Both the position numbers and the translations under genes were made by a program. A DNA stretch of 64,000 nt from Prevotella sp. (GTDB lineage Bacteria; Bacteroidota; Bacteroidia; Bacteroidales; Bacteroidaceae). Positions 61,494 through 64,000 of the stretch are shown here, piece after piece. Under the pieces are notes generated by a model, which worked only from the letters and a program-made list of their open reading frames with translations, searched no databases and had not been told where the DNA came from. The DNA is taken from the NCBI GenBank assembly GCA_015060485.1, contig SUYI01000001.1:62001-126000 (forward strand), read 5' to 3'. The stretch's first letter is position 1. Each line of letters opens with the position of its first letter.

Positions 61494-62456
61494 TTATTCC
61501 TTGTTGGGATAGAGGCGAAGAAGCAGAAAATAGATCAATGTGCCAGTGACAAGTCCGGCTAATGCGTCGATGGCATAATGGGCATAGATATAAACCGTTG
61601 ACAGGCACATCAGTACGTAAAAAGGCATAATGGTCAGCACGAGCCATTTGCAGCGTGTACGTAATGCCAGCAGCATGATAATTGTCGTCACACCCACATG
61701 ACTGCTGGGGAATGCTGCTGTGGGACGTTCTCCTGCATCGTGCGTCAAGTCGAGCAGATGGTAGAAGAAACCATCTTTCCATCCAGGTGCCGCCATGCGT
61801 TCGCTATGGGTCAGGAACCAGTCGCCGAGGTCAGGAAAGATGCCTTGTGCTATTTGGTCGCTCCCTACTGCTAAATAATAGAATTGCGGTCCTGTGACAG
61901 GCAGCAGGATGAAGACGACGTAGTAGGCAAAGAAGGAACCTAATACGACGAATGCTGCCTTGAGGAACTCATTGTGACGCTGGAAAAAATAGTAGAGCAG
62001 GAGCAGCGTCATCAACGGGAAGTAGCTGACATATCCCATGCACATCAGTTCGGAGAACCATCCCCAAGGGACATATTGTGAGAACAGCAGTGAGGGCTGA
62101 CAGCCGAAGAAAAACTGTTCGCAGGATGCAAAGAAGTGGTCCAGATTGGGTAGGGCACGATTGAGTTCATAGGTGTCGGGATACCACCACGAGAGGTATG
62201 CCATTTGCAGTACAACGCGTGCCAGCAGAGCCAGTCGGCACGGGAACAGCCGGTATACACCCCATGCCGCCAAGGTGGATGCAACGAAAAGGAAACGCCC
62301 CCAGAGCATGGACTCGGGATGGATGAGCTTGGGCCACATGATAGTCATCATCAACAACGTCAACAACAGATAGCCCATCGCTATCCATTCAGCAGTGAGC
62401 AGTCCCTTGACGGGATTTATGTCACGTATGAAGTAGTCGCGGATATTTATAGCCAT
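61494..62456 (-). CDS. PAP2-family phosphatase, inositolphosphotransferase-like
   Basis: A 320-residue membrane enzyme with about six helices. PAP2 catalytic signatures are near the C-terminus: AFPSSHVGVTTIIMLL (Ser-His pair) and YIYAHYAIDALAGLVTG (His and Asp). The subfamily with an N-terminal multi-helix domain includes phospholipid phosphatases and inositol-phosphoceramide/phosphoinositol synthases. It overlaps the SDR gene by 10 bp (its start lies inside the SDR end), suggesting a joint role in lipid or lipid-linked sugar metabolism. Confidence 0.85.
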   Translation of the reverse strand: MAINIRDYFIRDINPVKGLLTAEWIAMGYLLLTLLMMTIMWPKLIHPESMLWGRFLFVASTLAAWGVYRLFPCRLALLARVVLQMAYLSWWYPDTYELNRALPNLDHFFASCEQFFFGCQPSLLFSQYVPWGWFSELMCMGYVSYFPLMTLLLLYYFFQRHNEFLKAAFVVLGSFFAYYVVFILLPVTGPQFYYLAVGSDQIAQGIFPDLGDWFLTHSERMAAPGWKDGFFYHLLDLTHDAGERPTAAFPSSHVGVTTIIMLLALRTRCKWLVLTIMPFYVLMCLSTVYIYAHYAIDALAGLVTGTLIYFLLLRLYPNKE

Positions 62457-63469
62457 TGATTCTCCTTATACCATTTGATGCTGCGACGTACGCCTTCCTC
62501 CAGTTTGACCTGTGGCTCATAGCCCAGCTCCTGTCGTGCAGGCTCTATGTCGCACCGCCAGTTGCGCTGACGCATGATGTTGTATTTGTCGTTGTTAAGT
62601 GCTGTCACTTTACCCGTCAGATGGGCCAGGTATTCACCAAAGAACGTGATGATGCGCAACAGCCATACGGGGGCTGTGATGCGAATCCACCAGGGATTGC
62701 CCAACTCTTGTCGGATAAGGTTGCTGAAGGTCGACGACTGGTAGACCTCTCCGTCGGAAAGGAAATAGCGTCGTCCTGTCTTACCCCTCTCTAAGGCCAG
62801 GAATACGGCTTGTACCACGTCTGTAACATAGACGAAGGTGATGTCCTGCTGTTTGAATCCGACAGCAAAGTCGGTATGTGCCTTGATGCTCTTGGCCATC
62901 ATGAAATAATCGCGCTCCCGAGGCCCGTAAACTCCCGTTGGACGTAGGATGACAAAGGGTAGTTCTATTTGTCTTGCTTTGAGTTTTTCATTGACGGAGT
63001 CCAACCACTGTTCGGCCATTAACTTGCTCTCGCCATAAGCCGTGTTGGGGTGTGCCTCGTCGCTTTCGCGTATCTCCTGATAGGGTTGTTCCTCGCGGAT
63101 GGCTCCCATGATGCTCAGCGAGCTGATGTAGACAAAACGCTTCAGGGGCATATTCAGTTCCAGCAAGGCACGCACCAAGTGCTGGGTGCCTTCTGTGTTA
63201 ATACGGAAAAAGTCTCGTTTGTCCAGGCATTTTGTTACGCCGGCAGCATGCACCACATAGTCGAACGAGTGGTCTTTCAACTGCTGTTTCAGCTCCTCTT
63301 CTGATGCAAGGTTCAGTTCGATGAAGTGGATGCGATTGTCAGACAGGAACTGGCGTGAACTGCTTTTTCGCATGGCAGCCCACACATCAAAGCCACGATT
63401 GATGGCTTCTTCTACGATAAACGAGCCGATGAAACCACTGGCTCCAGTAATCAATATCTTTGGATTCAT
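62447..63469 (-). CDS. Extended SDR NAD(P)-dependent epimerase/reductase
   Basis: A 340-residue Rossmann enzyme: GASGFIG at ~8-14 (GxxGxxG), VVHAAGVT, active-site SSLSIMG and YGESK (Tyr and Lys four apart, ~ residue 148), then FVILRPTGVYGPRERDYF. It belongs to the NAD-dependent epimerase/3-beta-hydroxysteroid dehydrogenase group, so it may be a sugar-nucleotide epimerase or a lipid ketoreductase. The gene overlaps the PAP2 gene by 10 bp. Its leader contains a terminator-like hairpin almost touching the start codon, implying transcription attenuation. Confidence 0.88.
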   Translation of the reverse strand: MNPKILITGASGFIGSFIVEEAINRGFDVWAAMRKSSSRQFLSDNRIHFIELNLASEEELKQQLKDHSFDYVVHAAGVTKCLDKRDFFRINTEGTQHLVRALLELNMPLKRFVYISSLSIMGAIREEQPYQEIRESDEAHPNTAYGESKLMAEQWLDSVNEKLKARQIELPFVILRPTGVYGPRERDYFMMAKSIKAHTDFAVGFKQQDITFVYVTDVVQAVFLALERGKTGRRYFLSDGEVYQSSTFSNLIRQELGNPWWIRITAPVWLLRIITFFGEYLAHLTGKVTALNNDKYNIMRQRNWRCDIEPARQELGYEPQVKLEEGVRRSIKWYKENQWL

Positions 63470-63480
63470 ACACTTACACG

Positions 63481-63506
63481 AAAAAAATGGGACTCCGCTG
63501 AGCCCC
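63481..63506 (-). terminator. Terminator-like hairpin in the SDR leader
   Basis: On the minus strand GGGGCTC-AGCG-GAGTCCC is followed by AT7, only 11 bp before the SDR start codon. The 7-bp stem with U-tract would end transcription early unless antiterminated. Confidence 0.6.
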
Positions 63507-63549
63507 GACCTTTGTTAACCTTAAATCTAATACTATGAAAAACACGTTG

Positions 63550-63580
63550 CAAAGGTACGATATTCTTGTTTAACTACAAG
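63550..63580 (-). promoter_or_regulatory. SDR-PAP2 promoter
   Basis: Minus-strand CTTG (63577-63580), 19-bp spacer, TACCTTTG (63550-63557). Leader ~75 nt. Confidence 0.65.
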
Positions 63581-63659
63581 AAAATAAATAATAAAAATGG
63601 TGTACGTGAGTTTGTTTCTTGACCTAAATCAATCTTTTTTTTAACTTTTTTGCCAAAAA

Positions 63660-63691
63660 TTTGGTTAGTTGGGAATATTTCACTATCTTTG
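63660..63691 (+). promoter_or_regulatory. greA: greA promoter
   Basis: TTTG (63660-63663), 20-bp spacer, TATCTTTG (63684-63691): consensus Bacteroidetes promoter. The leader to greA is about 107 nt and contains a short ORF and a terminator. Confidence 0.75.
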
Positions 63692-63706
63692 CAAACGGAT
63701 AAAGAC

Positions 63707-63769
63707 ATGATAAGAGTTCAGGGATTCCGACAGGGTGAAGAGTCGGGATTCTTTCTTTTTTACGTCTGA
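63707..63769 (+). CDS. Possible 20-residue leader peptide of greA
   Basis: ATG at 63707, 20 codons (MIRVQGFRQGEESGFFLFYV), TGA at 63767. It spans the terminator hairpin in the greA leader, so ribosomes on it could open or allow the stem. No runs of a single amino acid that would suggest classical attenuation, although it has four Phe among its last codons. The start has no clear Shine-Dalgarno. Confidence 0.4.
   Translation: MIRVQGFRQGEESGFFLFYV
63720..63761 (+). terminator. Terminator/attenuator in the greA leader
   Basis: A 12-bp stem with some G-U pairs, left arm AGGGATTCCGAC (63720-63731), 10-base loop, right arm GTCGGGATTCTT (63742-63753), followed by TCTTTTTT. The 29-bp tail to greA lacks another promoter. 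Confidence 0.65.
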
Positions 63770-63804
63770 GACAAGAAACATAAAACAACTAAAGATAAAA
63801 CATT

Positions 63805-64000
63805 ATGGCATACATGTCACAAGAGGGTTATGATAAACTCATAGCCGAACTGCACCGCTTAGAGGCGGTAGAGCGTCCGAAGGCTTCCGCGGCTATTGCT
63901 GAGGCTCGTGAGAAGGGCGATTTGAGTGAGAATAGTGAGTATGACGCCGCCAAGGAGGCTCAGGCTCATTTGGAGGACAAGATCAATCGTCTGAAGACGA
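63805..64000 (+). CDS. greA: Transcription elongation factor GreA (3' end beyond window)
   Basis: The first 65 codons are visible: MAYMSQEGYDKLIAELHRLEAVERPKASAAIAEAREKGDLSENSEYDAAKEAQAHLEDKINRLKT. This is the N-terminal coiled coil of GreA with the catalytic acidic tip (EKGDLSENSEYDAAK), which enters the RNA polymerase secondary channel to cleave backtracked RNA. The frame continues beyond the window edge. It follows its own promoter and an attenuator-like leader. Confidence 0.93.
   Translation, partial: MAYMSQEGYDKLIAELHRLEAVERPKASAAIAEAREKGDLSENSEYDAAKEAQAHLEDKINRLKT

Noticed and set aside
1..64000. tRNA, rRNA, insertion sequence or prophage genes
   Set aside because: I saw no cloverleaf-like segment with a TTCGA arm, no rRNA motif, and no transposase or phage protein in any frame.

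Overview
The window looks like chromosome of a Bacteroidales bacterium, most likely Prevotella or a close relative. Supporting signs are a complete type IX secretion (Por/Gld) gene row, BspA-type leucine-rich-repeat surface proteins, SusD-free but lipoprotein-rich operons, Bacteroidetes-only families (DUF6057, DUF6089, DUF6242, DUF5107, DUF5703, DUF4369), and repeated promoters of the Bacteroidetes form TTTG-N19..22-TAnnTTTG. Family names are from recognition of the translated sequence, not from a database search.

Layout. 1-3.0 kb: two overlapping LRR surface-protein genes (first cut by the window edge). 3.1-5.2 kb: aspartyl protease and malate dehydrogenase. 5.2-5.8 kb: gene-free stretch packed with several repeat families. 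5.8-9.4 kb: a secreted helical protein, a lipoprotein and an outer-membrane barrel. 9.5-15.8 kb: type IX secretion genes porP-gldK-gldL-gldM-gldN. 15.9-17.7 kb: aminopeptidase P. 17.8-24.2 kb: outer-membrane assembly row (DUF6242, DUF6089, uppS, bamA, two Skp/OmpH). 24.4-27.2 kb: an unlisted 31-residue membrane peptide, pckA and upp. 27.2-31.1 kb: thioredoxin-like lipoprotein, DUF6057 membrane protein and a CxxCH beta-propeller lipoprotein. 31.1-41.1 kb: GH35, DUF5107-TPR, sugar porter, korB and korA in one direction. 41.2-43.5 kb: a second copy of the 21-bp repeat array, a small unknown gene, and a three-gene hipB-hipS-hipT type toxin-antitoxin locus with two operators. 43.7-46.8 kb: a large secreted GLUG/InlB-repeat protein and a 46-residue companion. 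47.1-54.4 kb: alpha/beta hydrolase, DUF5703 glycosidase, and a second DUF6057/CxxCH module whose CxxCH gene carries an in-frame amber stop. 54.5-63.5 kb: Pif1-like helicase, AsmA-like protein, redox-site-less thioredoxin-fold lipoprotein, TPR lipoprotein, PAP2 phosphatase and an SDR epimerase. The window closes inside greA.

How it fits together. Much of the content builds or uses the cell envelope: BamA and its Skp-like chaperones insert barrels, UppS makes the lipid carrier for wall and surface polysaccharide, PorKLMN/PorP export surface proteins, and the LRR and GLUG/InlB proteins are plausible cargo. Mdh, PckA and KorAB are central carbon genes typical of succinate-forming anaerobes.

The most unusual signals are the HipBST-like locus with paired operators, the two 21-bp phased repeat arrays placed upstream of mdh and korA, a REP-like hairpin family, the duplicated DUF6057/CxxCH module, and short dispersed repeat phrases that also lie in frame inside many coding sequences. 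No tRNA, rRNA, CRISPR array, insertion sequence or prophage was seen.
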